Of a DNA stretch of 64,000 bases, positions 46,974-56,474 are shown piece by piece. Position numbers and translations under genes: made by a program. Location of the stretch: positions 608,090 through 672,089 of the forward strand of contig NZ_SIHI01000001.1 of assembly GCF_007859735.1 (NCBI RefSeq), given 5' to 3'. Position 1 is the stretch's first letter. Each line of letters begins with the position of its first letter. The notes below the pieces were generated by a model that was not told where the DNA came from, made no database searches, and saw only the letters and a program-made list of their open reading frames with translations. The DNA is from Thalassoglobus neptunius (lineage in GTDB: Bacteria > Planctomycetota > Planctomycetia > Planctomycetales > Planctomycetaceae).

Positions 46974-47458
46974 GGTGTAGACCCTTCGGTATTGGAAACA
47001 GGAGTCGGGATTGTCTTTTGTTGATAGCGATTGTCTTTGGTTGAAATTTGGTAAAAGCAGAGCCTGTGCCGAAGAGAGTCAATCGAACTTGTCATTCACT
47101 GTCAGTGGGTGGTGAGCTGGAGATGCAACTCTTTTTGGGATAATGGGTTACGGGGTTGAAAAGATTCTGAAACACTTCAGGAATGAAACATTGTGGCCAA
47201 GCTGCGAGTGTTTCCGGTTTGCAACGTCGGAAACAGTGTTGATGTGCGGAGCTTGCCATTCGCTTCGTAAGTGTTGAAAATTCAAGAGTTTATGTCTTGC
47301 GTTGATCATCTTCATCGTCGTGGCGATTTCGAAACGCGGGGCCCGTTCCTCCGTTTCGATGAATGCGCCGGGACTCGGTTCTTTGGCGGAGAGCTGTCTT
47401 CGATCTTGCGAATCGCTCGGAAATTGAGATGAAGTTGCTCTCGAGAAGAGGTCAGACA
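46974..47458. other. intergenic, no gene seen
   Basis: 485 bases between the divergent pilin-like and homocysteine methyltransferase genes. A 115-codon minus-strand frame (47148-47495) overlaps the methyltransferase start and has no support. AT-rich DNA around 46980-47060 probably carries the pilin-like promoter. Confidence 0.35.
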
Positions 47459-48328
47459 ATGCAGTCATTTCTTGAACGATACAGCGATGGAGCACCGATC
47501 CTGCTGGATGGAGCGACCGGAACAGAGTTGGAGCGGAGAGGGTTTGAGTTGGCGGCTCCTGGCTGGTCGGCGGCAGCGATTCGAAATGCTCCCGAACGAC
47601 TGACGGAGATTCATCGCGACTATGTTGCAGCGGGCGCTGAAATTCTCACTGCCAATACCTTTCGTACACATGCACGAAATCTGGAAGCGACTCAATGGAG
47701 GGGAATGGCTCGCGAACTGACTGAAGAAGCTGTTGGTCTGGCGCGAGAAGCGAGTCAGGGGAGGGCTTATGTTGCAGGTTCGATCGCTCCGCTGGGAGAC
47801 TGCTATTCCCCCGATGAGACTCCGGTGCGGGAAGATCTGGAACGTCACCATGCGGAGATGATCGAGCATCTCTGCGATGCGAATGTCGATCTGATTCTTG
47901 TCGAGACTCAGTTGACGATTCAGGAATCGGAAATCATCGCCCGCCGAGTTGCGCAGTCGGGCTGTCCGTTTTTCGTCAGTTTCGTGTGCAACGCCTCCGG
48001 AAATTTGCTTTCGGGAGAACCGCTGAGTGAAGCTTTAAAGCGAGTCCTCGAGTGGAATCCTCTCGGTTGTCTGCTGAACTGTGTTCCCGTCGACGAAGTG
48101 GCGCAGATCGTTTCGTCGCTTCCGTCAGAGTTGGAAGAGGGCATTCAAGGTGCGTACGCCAACACGGGACGAATGATCAGTCCAGGCGTCTGGGAATCGA
48201 CTCCGGGAGTTGATCCGGCAGTTTACGCCGAGTTTGTCACGGAATGGAGAATGTACAACTTTCGCCTCATTGGGGGTTGTTGTGGGACTACTCCTTCCCA
48301 TGTAAGTGCTTTGAAAGAAGTGCTTTAG
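47459..48328 (+). CDS. homocysteine S-methyltransferase family protein
   Basis: A 289-residue TIM-barrel methyltransferase that probably transfers a methyl group to homocysteine from betaine, SMM or another donor. LLDGATGTELERRG is the N-terminal motif and ILTANTFRTHARNL follows. The zinc-binding Cys residues lie in LNCVPVDEV and the C-terminal GGCCGTTPSHV. GAGG precedes ATG 47459. The length suits the stand-alone Hcy domain (MetH N-domain, BHMT-like). The donor cannot be read from sequence; no SAM or B12 partner gene is adjacent. Confidence 0.88.
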   Translation: MQSFLERYSDGAPILLDGATGTELERRGFELAAPGWSAAAIRNAPERLTEIHRDYVAAGAEILTANTFRTHARNLEATQWRGMARELTEEAVGLAREASQGRAYVAGSIAPLGDCYSPDETPVREDLERHHAEMIEHLCDANVDLILVETQLTIQESEIIARRVAQSGCPFFVSFVCNASGNLLSGEPLSEALKRVLEWNPLGCLLNCVPVDEVAQIVSSLPSELEEGIQGAYANTGRMISPGVWESTPGVDPAVYAEFVTEWRMYNFRLIGGCCGTTPSHVSALKEVL

Positions 48329-48724
48329 GGGTTTTCTTCGGGGCGAGGGATTCTCTGCGATTTTTGAAAGTTGAGTCAATCAGGCAGCTCGACAACGGAA
48401 AGATGATCTTTCCTGCCCGTGGGACATGCAGTAATTTCCCGCGCTCAACTCTCACTTCAAATTTTCATTGGCGCCTCCGTCCTCCTCTCGGTCCGCCAAT
48501 CGTCCGCACCTTCTGCGGACTCCCTTCCTCAAGACCTTCCACAATCCATGCCTCGAATCGATCTTATGGAAGACGTCAGGACGACGTGTTCGCACATCGA
48601 CCCTCAAACGCATCTCGGTCCTGACCGGATTGTCGAAGATGTCGATCCGCCTGCCTCCGACAAGGGGCAGACTGATCAACAGTCAGTCACTTTCGCACCT
48701 CAAGATGGAACTCGGGGAAAAGCG
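48329..48724. other. upstream region of the barrel/beta-helix gene
   Basis: 396 bases. The barrel gene's frame is open from a GTG at 48419, with ATGs at 48548 and 48725. The stretch 48419-48724 has no conserved sequence, so I place the start at 48725. If an extended signal peptide is used, the region is partly coding. Confidence 0.4.
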
Positions 48725-51700
48725 ATGTCATTGCTTCGCAGACTCAGCGACAAACTCACCGGTCTTCGTCAAACGTCAACTCAGGTCATGAGGCCGGTGT
48801 TGAAGACCACTACTTTCGCATTTGGAGCGCTTGCCGCATCGGTGGCGCCGCTAACGGCCCTGGCGGAACATCAAATTCCACCAGGAGGCGTTGATTACAC
48901 GATGCCTTCGGATGGGTATTCGATTCCCGATTACTCGGGCTCGCTCCATTCTCAGCCTTCGTCCGGTGGACAAGGAGCTGGCGGTGTCGGAACGAAGGGT
49001 CGCGTCGGACACCAGGCTGGCGACACCGTTGGTCGAAACGGATCACTGACTTACTTCGACCTGTCACCGTACATCTTCACGAACAGCGGAGTCGTCTTCG
49101 GGGACGGTCGATTGTTCGTGATGAATAGCGGGAAGATGGGTGGAAGCGCCGGTTTGGGTGCACGTCACTTCTTCCCACAAATCAACACGATCGGTGGAGC
49201 GACGTTCTACTACGACCGTGATGATTCTCGCGGAGTGACCTTCGAACAGTTCACGATCGCCGGGGAAATCCTGAGCGAATTCTTTGACGTTCGAGCGAAC
49301 TACTACATCCCCTTCGGAAATACCGAGCAGGTCACAGCTGAGCGATACGCAAACGGGTCTGCTCAGTTCGTCGAAGACCGAATCGAGTTTCAAACACGAA
49401 CGTTCGCAGCCTCCGCTCTGGAAGGTCTTGATTTGACCTTCACGACACCGATTCAGGGTGAGTTCTTCGAACAGTTTAACATGGAAGCATCGGCCGGTTG
49501 GTATCACTACAAACCATCCGAGAATGATGGCGACATCTCCATCAACGGGTGGAAGATTCGTCTCGACGCCGACATCGCTGAGAATCTTTCACACACGTTT
49601 CTGAAAGTGACTCACGACAACAAGTTCAACACCAGCGTCGTGTGGGGAATCGATCTGAACTACTGGAATGGTCTGGATGCTCGCCGCCACATCGGCAAGA
49701 GCCAGTTCAATCGACTCGCAAGCTGGGTTCGACGCGAACGAACAGTTTCTGCTTTGAGCAGCAGCGTGTTGAATGCTCCGGAAGTGGCGATCAACCCCGA
49801 AACGGGTGACCCCTACGTCGTGTTGCAGGTCCGGAACAATCCGAACCCACCGCCTGACAACTTCCCACCACCGACCGGAAACGGTTCGCTGGACATGCCT
49901 TATCAGTACATTCAAGACGCGATCGATGATCCACGAATGGCAGATATTGTCTTCGTCCAGGGGAACAGTGTTTTCGATGGCGACGTCGACGGAAACTCGA
50001 ATGCAACAGTTGTCATGAGAGAGGGACTTCTTGTCCTCGGAGAAGGTGTTCCACTCGACATTCCAGTTCAGGGCCCAGTGGGAACGATCCCACTCCCGAC
50101 TGTGACAGAAGGACCTGTTGCTCGACCAATCATTCAAAACGTTTCCGGTCCTGTTGTCACACTGGCTGACAACAGTCGGTTCGCTGGCTTCACCATTCAG
50201 AACTTCAGTGATGGTCCTGCGATTCTTGCAGATGGTGTGAGTGGCTCGACGGTCAACGAAGTGATCATTGATACTTCGACCGGAGCGATGGCAGGCGGAA
50301 TTGAAATCAACGACTCGACAGGAACCTTTACGTTCCAGAACATCTCAATCAGCGATACCGCTGGAAATGGATTGGCCGTGACCGGAGGGAATGCAGCGAT
50401 TCTCTTCAATGGAACCAACTCCATCACCAACTCGCTGGGATACTCTGTTCTGGCTCAGGATGCTGCCGGGAGTGTGAATCTTCGAAACACCACCATCACC
50501 GAAGATGGCGGTCTGGGTGTCGAAGTTTCCTCGACTGGAGCCACACCGTCGACGGCGAACGTGACCTTCAATACTGTCTCGCTCTCAAATACGAACTCGC
50601 CTGATGGGGCGTTCCGAATTTTCAATCACGGAGGAGCTGTCTCAACTCTGGGGGCTGTCACAATTGACAACCCGGATGGGGCTGCGATCGTCGTCGATGA
50701 ACTTCAAGCCACCGGAACGGTTTCGTTCCAGGGAAGCACGACGATCACCAACCGGACTCAAGAAGGTATCCTGGTCAACGACATTCAGGAAGGTGTCGAT
50801 CCACTCGCACCGGACACAACAGTTGCAGGCTCGGTGATCTTCCAGGGTCCAGTTTCGATCGGGCAGGGCACGAATGTGGCAACTGCTGCAGCGATCGACA
50901 TGAACTCAAGCCTCGGAAACGTTGTCTTTGGAAACCTGACAATCAACGGCGGTGCTGGGGACGGTATTTCGATCACCGATCTTCTTGACGAAGGGACCAC
51001 AGTTGGTCAGTTCTTCGTGAACGGGTTCGCGACGATCAACGATATTCAGGGAACGTCGATCGACATCGACAATGTGCAGAAAACTCAGTTCAGTGTCAGC
51101 TTCCAGGATACGCAGATTGCGAATCGTGGAGGAACGGGGATTAACATTTCCGACTACGCTGGCCTGGCTCGCTTCTTCGGTCTGACACAGGTTGGAAACG
51201 GACTCGGCGTCACCGACAATGGTGTCACAATCACAGACAACCTTGGTGTTGTCGCCTTCGGAAACCTGACTGTTGTCAACCAGCAGGGAGCGGGGTCGTT
51301 CGGTGTGCTCGTGGCAGACAACGTCAATCTTGACGAAGACCTCACGACCAACATCACCTTCAACTCTTTGAATGTTGAGAGCTTCGATGCGACCGCTGTC
51401 AGTATTCAACGCAACGAGAACGTGGCCGTCGCGACCGGAACACTGGATGCGACCGACGCCACAGCAATTGAAGTCTTCGACAACACTCGCCATGACCTGA
51501 CATTCCAGGAAGTCAGTGCCACAAACTCTGACTACGGGATCTTTGTTTCCAACAGCCCGGGAAGCTTTGTTGTCACGGGTATTGGAACAGGTGCCGGAAC
51601 AGGTGGATTGATTCAAGGAATGTCCATCGCCGGTGCTCACTTCGACAACACGAACAATGTCTTCCTGCAGAATCTTGACCTGGATGCCAACCTCGTTGGT

Positions 51701-52771
51701 GTCGAGGGAGAAGAGATCAATCTCGAACGAGTTGGCTTTGATCCATCGATGATCTTGAACAACGTGGCGATTTCGAACTCAGCCTCACAAGCAGCTGTTT
51801 TGCAGAACGTGACCAACTTCAGCTTGCTCAACTCCTTCCTGACAAGCAACGGAAACGGCAATGCAACAGAACAGATCCTGTTCAATGCAGCTGTTCGAGA
51901 AGTGGATGTTGATGGAGATGCTGTTGTCGATGATGAAGATGACCTGATTACCTACAACGTCAACATCAATGGCAACACAATCATGGATGCTTCCGGAGCT
52001 TCAATTATCGGAGCGGACATGGTTCTGATCCAAACAACTGGAGCTGGAAACGGAGCACCGTTGATCTTCAACCTGCTGGACAACGGAATCCCGGGACTGA
52101 CACCACCAACAGACATGCTTGCTCCGAATCGAACACTCGCCTCAGGGATTCACCTCGACTGGGATGGGGATGTCTTCGCGACAATGGACCAGAACACATT
52201 TGTGATGGCGACAAACGCTGGACCACAGACAGCTGTCGAGTTCGATATCGACGGTCTGGCAGATGTGACCTTCACTCGTAGTTCGGTCTCGTCCTCGGGA
52301 GTTGGTGACCGTGGTCTGCAAATGACCTTCACTGATCAGGCGAGCCTCATTGTCACCGACAACGTGGTTCTGGATGAGAACAACAACATCGTGGGTGGTT
52401 CCGGATTCCAGATGACTGGAAACAACTCTGAAGCACTCAATCTGACCTTCCAGGGAACCAACAACAACTTTGTTCTGTCCCGAAACTTGATCAACATGAC
52501 CGGTTTCGATTCCTCCGGTGTTGTTGTCGAGCGAATCTTCGCTCCGTCGAATGTCACGATCAACTCGAACTCGATCTTCCTGACAACCGACTTCGACAAC
52601 GTCACGGAATACGGAATTCTCTTCCGCGATGTGCGAGGTGTGATCAACCTCTTCGGAAATCAGAACAACGACATTCCGATCGGAACACTCTTCCCGTTCT
52701 ATGTTGACTTCCAGGTTCCACAGGGATCAACAAATGGATCGATCATCGTGAACGGAACTGTGCGACCGTAA
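48725..52771 (+). CDS. inverse-autotransporter-like barrel with beta-helix passenger
   Basis: A protein of about 1,348 residues. A basic start and the hydrophobic FGALAASVAPLTALAEHQ (about residues 30-47) form a signal peptide. Residues about 100-330 match the inverse autotransporter (intimin/invasin) barrel: GGSAGLGARHFFPQINTIGGATFYYDRD, then GVTFEQFTIAGEILSEFFDVRANYYIPFG. A Pro-rich linker (NPNPPPDNFPPPTGNG) follows. The rest is right-handed beta-helix rungs rich in Asn, Thr and Gly (for example NVVFGNLTINGGAGDGISITD). Probably a surface protein; other starts are 48548 and GTG 48419. A strong terminator follows. Confidence 0.82.
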   Translation: MSLLRRLSDKLTGLRQTSTQVMRPVLKTTTFAFGALAASVAPLTALAEHQIPPGGVDYTMPSDGYSIPDYSGSLHSQPSSGGQGAGGVGTKGRVGHQAGDTVGRNGSLTYFDLSPYIFTNSGVVFGDGRLFVMNSGKMGGSAGLGARHFFPQINTIGGATFYYDRDDSRGVTFEQFTIAGEILSEFFDVRANYYIPFGNTEQVTAERYANGSAQFVEDRIEFQTRTFAASALEGLDLTFTTPIQGEFFEQFNMEASAGWYHYKPSENDGDISINGWKIRLDADIAENLSHTFLKVTHDNKFNTSVVWGIDLNYWNGLDARRHIGKSQFNRLASWVRRERTVSALSSSVLNAPEVAINPETGDPYVVLQVRNNPNPPPDNFPPPTGNGSLDMPYQYIQDAIDDPRMADIVFVQGNSVFDGDVDGNSNATVVMREGLLVLGEGVPLDIPVQGPVGTIPLPTVTEGPVARPIIQNVSGPVVTLADNSRFAGFTIQNFSDGPAILADGVSGSTVNEVIIDTSTGAMAGGIEINDSTGTFTFQNISISDTAGNGLAVTGGNAAILFNGTNSITNSLGYSVLAQDAAGSVNLRNTTITEDGGLGVEVSSTGATPSTANVTFNTVSLSNTNSPDGAFRIFNHGGAVSTLGAVTIDNPDGAAIVVDELQATGTVSFQGSTTITNRTQEGILVNDIQEGVDPLAPDTTVAGSVIFQGPVSIGQGTNVATAAAIDMNSSLGNVVFGNLTINGGAGDGISITDLLDEGTTVGQFFVNGFATINDIQGTSIDIDNVQKTQFSVSFQDTQIANRGGTGINISDYAGLARFFGLTQVGNGLGVTDNGVTITDNLGVVAFGNLTVVNQQGAGSFGVLVADNVNLDEDLTTNITFNSLNVESFDATAVSIQRNENVAVATGTLDATDATAIEVFDNTRHDLTFQEVSATNSDYGIFVSNSPGSFVVTGIGTGAGTGGLIQGMSIAGAHFDNTNNVFLQNLDLDANLVGVEGEEINLERVGFDPSMILNNVAISNSASQAAVLQNVTNFSLLNSFLTSNGNGNATEQILFNAAVREVDVDGDAVVDDEDDLITYNVNINGNTIMDASGASIIGADMVLIQTTGAGNGAPLIFNLLDNGIPGLTPPTDMLAPNRTLASGIHLDWDGDVFATMDQNTFVMATNAGPQTAVEFDIDGLADVTFTRSSVSSSGVGDRGLQMTFTDQASLIVTDNVVLDENNNIVGGSGFQMTGNNSEALNLTFQGTNNNFVLSRNLINMTGFDSSGVVVERIFAPSNVTINSNSIFLTTDFDNVTEYGILFRDVRGVINLFGNQNNDIPIGTLFPFYVDFQVPQGSTNGSIIVNGTVRP

Positions 52772-52802
52772 CAATTCCAAGCGAAGATCTAAGAGAACGC
52801 TC

Positions 52803-52836
52803 AGGGCGGTTCATTTGATGAACCGCCCTTTTTTTT
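52803..52836 (+). terminator. rho-independent terminator after the barrel gene
   Basis: AGGGCGGTTCAT (52803-52814) pairs perfectly with ATGAACCGCCCT (52818-52829), with a 3-nt loop, followed by T to 52836. It lies 32 bases past the stop codon. Confidence 0.93.
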
Positions 52837-52935
52837 GTGTCGATAGGAAATGGTGTTCGCGAATTCTCTGTGCAATGCAAACGTTTCCCTCGAAGGAGCG
52901 ACTTTAGGTCAGCGGGAAGCAAACTCAGATTTGGT

Positions 52936-53991
52936 TTACTTGTGAGGTCTGACCGAAGTCGACAGTTGGCTGCGAAAAGAGATGAGTTCAGCCACGATAC
53001 TGATGGCAATTTCCGGAACCGTCTGCGATCCAATTTCCAGCCCGATCGGTGCGTGAACGCGTTCCAGTTCGTGGGCTTCGATTCCCTGCGCGATCAGATC
53101 ATCGAAGATCAATCGAATCTTTCTCTTTGAACCGATCATCCCCAGATAGCAGGTTTGCTTTCGAATTAAGTGGAACAAAGCTTCTTCGTCGTGGTTGTGT
53201 CCACGGGTCACAATGATACAGAACGAGCGCGGACCGAATTCCATCGAATCGATGACTTCATCGAACTCGCCAACGAGGCAGTGTTTGGCGTCCGGAAGAT
53301 TTTGGGGATTGCAATAGATCTCCCGATCATCGACGACTGTCACTTCGAATCCCGTCTGGCTGGCGTATTCGCTCACTTTCTTCCCGACGTGACCGGCACC
53401 GAAGATGAACAGCTCAAACTTCGGAAGCGTCGGCAAATATGCCCATCCCTGAGACATCTTGGGTCTCGGGAGCGACTTGAGTTCGGGAATGAATCCGCTG
53501 TTGGAATTCGGGAAGTCGTGATCATCTGTTTGCGCGATCAGAGTGTTGTTGTGATCGAACAGATAGCGAGCACCCGCCGGAATTGTTCCGTCATCGTCTT
53601 CGATCCGGATGGCTTGGGTGAATCCTTCGCCAGAATCAATTTGCTTGAGGAGAGATTCGTAATACTCAATCCTTGAGTTTCCGCCGATTGGATCGATCAG
53701 CGTGATCATTCTTCCGCCACAAATGAGACCATCGTCCCAGCCGTAGTCGTGGTCCAGCTGGAATGTTTCGAGTTGTCGTTGAGATGTTGAGAGACATTCC
53801 AATGCCCGCCTCTTGACCTCTGCTTCGACACAACCGCCGCCCAAAGTTCCCACTTGCCGACCATCTTCATAGATCAGCATTGTGGCACCGGCCTTCTGAG
53901 GAGTCGACCCGCGAGTTTCGATCAAAGCTGTGAAGACAACGGGACGCTGCGTTCGGTGCGCGGAAAGAAGTGAATCGATGACATCGCGCAT
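52936..53991 (-). CDS. XdhC/CoxI family protein
   Basis: A 351-residue protein of the XdhC family, which inserts or matures the sulfurated molybdenum cofactor in xanthine-dehydrogenase-type enzymes. The N-terminal part has ALIETRGSTPQKAGATMLIYEDG and LGGGCVEAEVKRRAL, and the C-terminal Rossmann domain has LFIFGAGHVGKKVSEYASQTGFEV and MIGSKRKI. I chose ATG 53991; a longer frame runs into the copy C repeat and is not protein-like. No molybdenum hydroxylase or moco gene is in the window apart from a MoaD/ThiS-like carrier at 33 kb. The copy C repeat ends 23 bases before this start. Confidence 0.88.
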   Translation of the reverse strand: MRDVIDSLLSAHRTQRPVVFTALIETRGSTPQKAGATMLIYEDGRQVGTLGGGCVEAEVKRRALECLSTSQRQLETFQLDHDYGWDDGLICGGRMITLIDPIGGNSRIEYYESLLKQIDSGEGFTQAIRIEDDDGTIPAGARYLFDHNNTLIAQTDDHDFPNSNSGFIPELKSLPRPKMSQGWAYLPTLPKFELFIFGAGHVGKKVSEYASQTGFEVTVVDDREIYCNPQNLPDAKHCLVGEFDEVIDSMEFGPRSFCIIVTRGHNHDEEALFHLIRKQTCYLGMIGSKRKIRLIFDDLIAQGIEAHELERVHAPIGLEIGSQTVPEIAISIVAELISFRSQLSTSVRPHK

Positions 53992-54014
53992 ATTGGCAGA
54001 AAACTCATTCTCTA

Positions 54015-54115
54015 GAGCAAGTTGCTCTGTCCTGTGCACTCGCTTGCGCTGTTTCATCAGATGCAAGGCTGAGTTTGCTCGTGCGGGTGAGTGCAAACCA
54101 AATCAAAAAGTGCTC
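54015..54115 (+). repeat. 101-bp MITE-like repeat, copy C
   Basis: Starts GAGCAAGTTGCTC and ends as the complement of GAGCACTTTTTGATT. Left flank is TA (54013-54014) and right flank TC, so the duplication is imperfect. It lies 23 bases upstream of the XdhC start, within its likely promoter or leader, and is the only copy not at a gene end. Confidence 0.85.
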
Positions 54116-54131
54116 TCAATCAATTTTCGTG

Positions 54132-54173
54132 ATGGTCTTCGCGAATTTGCACGGGTCCAAGGACGAAGACCAT
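54132..54173. repeat. 10-bp perfect inverted repeat
   Basis: ATGGTCTTCG (54132-54141) and CGAAGACCAT (54164-54173) with a 22-nt loop, in the gap between the XdhC start and the convergent-side membrane protein gene. No T run follows, so it may be an operator or RNA hairpin rather than a terminator. The rest of 54116-54346 holds no gene that I can support. Confidence 0.4.
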
Positions 54174-54346
54174 GCCCAATCGTCCCAGCGAGAACAAAGG
54201 CAAGTGCAACTGACGCTCTGATGTCTTGGCAACCGTTCGGGAAGGACTCCTCATCACGGAGACTTCAATTGATCTTAGAGCGGTTTTTCGCGATCAGCAA
54301 GGACTCGATCCAGTTGAGAGCGGGGGCTCATGCAAGAGTGAGCCCG

Positions 54347-55126
54347 TCAGGCAGCGGATCGATTTGGAAGAGGACACGACAAAACGACGTTCACTTGAAC
54401 GGTATCAGCTTCAGCAGCGTTGCCTGACCGGCGAACCGTGACCCGAGTTCCGTAGGAATAGAGTTGAGTCAGGCTGACTTTGTAGCTGTCGTCGTCTGCC
54501 TCGCACCAACCTTCAGGAATGGAGTGAAATGGAGGAAAGACGGGAATGTGAAAGTGAACAATTCGATGCCCTTCGGCGAACTCAACGGTAAAGACACCTT
54601 CAAGCTGGTCGAGTTCACCTTCCACAACAGAACGGGTCCAGCTTTGCGTGACGTTGTCCGTGTCGCAGTGCTCTTCCTGAAGCTCCTGGAAGTTGAGAAA
54701 TTCTGATGGAATCGTTTCGAGTTGGACAGGTGCGGCGTGATCGGTCTGTGGGGATATTTGTTGATACGACTGAGCTGGGATTGAAATTTGAGTGAAGTAA
54801 AGAATCGTCGCAACGAGGAAGAGTGTCAGGCAGAGTCCACAACCGATCAGGCCTAATTCGGCAGCTTCGAGATTAGAGGGCAACCACAACAGGCAAGACA
54901 GGATGCAGGCTGTGCCTGCCATGAAGTGAAATGGCGAGAGTGAACCCCGTTTTCGAGCGATGCCAATCAATCCGAAACAGACGACCAGAAAAGGGATCGC
55001 TGCGATCAGCCCGGACGGACCGTTCATTTGTGACACTGTAACGACACATTCGGTCAAGACACCGAGTCCGATCAGAATGAGCGCAAACAGTGGCCAAGTC
55101 CGGAAAGTCCTTGAGTCGGAGGGCAC
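54347..55126 (-). CDS. membrane protein of unknown function
   Basis: A 259-residue protein with four hydrophobic segments in the first 115 residues (for example PLFALILIGLGVLTECVVTV, GLIAAIPFLVVCFGLIGIA and LGLIGCGLCLTLFLVATILYF), then a soluble, mainly acidic domain of about 140 residues. The soluble part has EGVFTVEFAEGHRIVHFHIPVFPPF and TRVTVRRSGNAAEADTVQVNVVLSC, which looks beta-rich. I do not recognise the family. No co-directional neighbour lies close. Confidence 0.7.
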   Translation of the reverse strand: MPSDSRTFRTWPLFALILIGLGVLTECVVTVSQMNGPSGLIAAIPFLVVCFGLIGIARKRGSLSPFHFMAGTACILSCLLWLPSNLEAAELGLIGCGLCLTLFLVATILYFTQISIPAQSYQQISPQTDHAAPVQLETIPSEFLNFQELQEEHCDTDNVTQSWTRSVVEGELDQLEGVFTVEFAEGHRIVHFHIPVFPPFHSIPEGWCEADDDSYKVSLTQLYSYGTRVTVRRSGNAAEADTVQVNVVLSCPLPNRSAA

Positions 55127-55950
55127 GAGAATCCTTTCTCGAATGAACGGTTCAGTGAAGCTGGCAGTTCAAGTCGTTCCGGAAGGGGCTTCGACTTGAA
55201 AGAACGTCTGTTCGCCGGAGAGTAACCCGAGGAATGGAATCAGGGCAATCGCGATTCCGTCGTTGATCTCATCGTGCACTCCAAGCTGCGAGATGAACAA
55301 GAGAAAATGACCTCGCTCGATGACCGTGCGAATTGGTCTCGGCCGCTTCGGGGACCAGCAGAAGGCTTCCCTGAAGAATGAAAGAAAGAAAGAGGGTGTT
55401 GACCTGGGATCAGCAGGCTCGGGAACACACCCTCTTTCTTCTATCCTGGAAATGGGTCTCGTTGTCCCACGGTCGTTACAATCCGCACAATCGGTGCCAG
55501 TGCCACAGGCGATAAATTCGGGATGTTCGATTCGGCTTGTAAGTGATTGTTTCGTAATGGTTTGCGTCTTTCTGGGAGTCGTTGAGATCGTGCCGGCCGC
55601 TTTGATGCCACGTCGAATGTGTCAAGAGTTCTGAATTTGGTTGAACAATTTGCGTTCAAATCTTCGACGCGCATTCCTGCAATCGAATCCAAAGCGAGGG
55701 CGCCCCGATCACTGAGGCAAGGTCTGGTTCCGGGCGAGATCTCAGGCATCGTCATCTCGGAAACTCAGCGATTCCCGAGAGAAGGCACAGCTTCCGTCAA
55801 CTGTGGCGATTTCGAGTGAGTGCAGAGAAACCATGAGAATGGTCTAAGAAATTGCGAAAACTTATGGGTTTTCGTGACTTCAAACCCGGATTTCAGTGAA
55901 ACGGGTCTAGAGTTGCTCACTCAAAATCTTGGAGAACGAAGGCGGATCCA
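55127..55950. other. 824-base region without a gene, with a long hairpin
   Basis: Small frames occur on both strands but none has a domain or ribosome site. A perfect 14-bp stem, AAGAAAGAGGGTGT (55386-55399) with ACACCCTCTTTCTT (55427-55440), has a 27-nt loop. It is followed on the minus strand by a T-rich stretch. It could be the end of an unannotated minus-strand RNA or a bidirectional stop. Confidence 0.45.
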
Positions 55951-56454
55951 ATGAATTGCGAATCCTGCGGGGCAACGATCACTGCAGATGAACAACACGG
56001 TTCTTCTCTCTGCTTCGAATGTGAAGAGACCCGCTCTGCGACAGTGGCATCGATTTCATCCGATGGAGTTTCCCCAGCGAGTGAAGTGAGCGAGTGCCTT
56101 TGTCCGAGTTGTCGGATTCCGCTTCAATGCGGATTTCTCGACGAAGAGATCGTGGAATACTGTCGGCAGTGCAACGGGATTCTATTCGACCAGGACCACT
56201 TTGCCTCCACCGTCTGGAGTCGTCGAAGTTGCTATTCCGCGTCCGATGCCGAAGCACAACCTGTCGACCGCCAAGAACTGGCTCGCCATCGTCCGTGTCC
56301 TGTCTGTGATCGGATTATGGAGTGCCACGTCTATTATGGACCGGGGAATGTGGCGATTGATAGCTGTTGCGAGTGCTTGATCGTCTGGCTCGATGAAGGC
56401 GAATTGACTCTGATCGAACAAGCACCCGGCGAGCGTTCTTCCGCAAACTTGTGA
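55951..56454 (+). CDS. zinc-ribbon (TFIIB-type) protein
   Basis: A 167-residue protein with three Cys-pair ribbons. The N-terminus MNCESCGATIT...CFECEE is one site. CLCPSCRIPLQCGFLDEEIVEYCRQCNGILFD (about residues 49-80) and CPVCDRIMECHVYYGPGNVAIDSCCECLIVWLDEGELTLIE (about residues 115-155) follow the zf-TFIIB pattern with the W-x-D-x-GEL ending. Such proteins have unknown roles; nucleic-acid or protein binding is inference. It stands alone between a gene-free region and the convergent CCA transferase gene. Confidence 0.75.
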   Translation: MNCESCGATITADEQHGSSLCFECEETRSATVASISSDGVSPASEVSECLCPSCRIPLQCGFLDEEIVEYCRQCNGILFDQDHFASTVWSRRSCYSASDAEAQPVDRQELARHRPCPVCDRIMECHVYYGPGNVAIDSCCECLIVWLDEGELTLIEQAPGERSSANL

Positions 56455-56474
56455 CCGCCGCTCACTGCTACTTT

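Noticed and set aside
53992..54096. N-terminal extension of XdhC starting inside copy C
   Set aside because: The extension is translated repeat sequence; similar peptides appear wherever the MITE lies.
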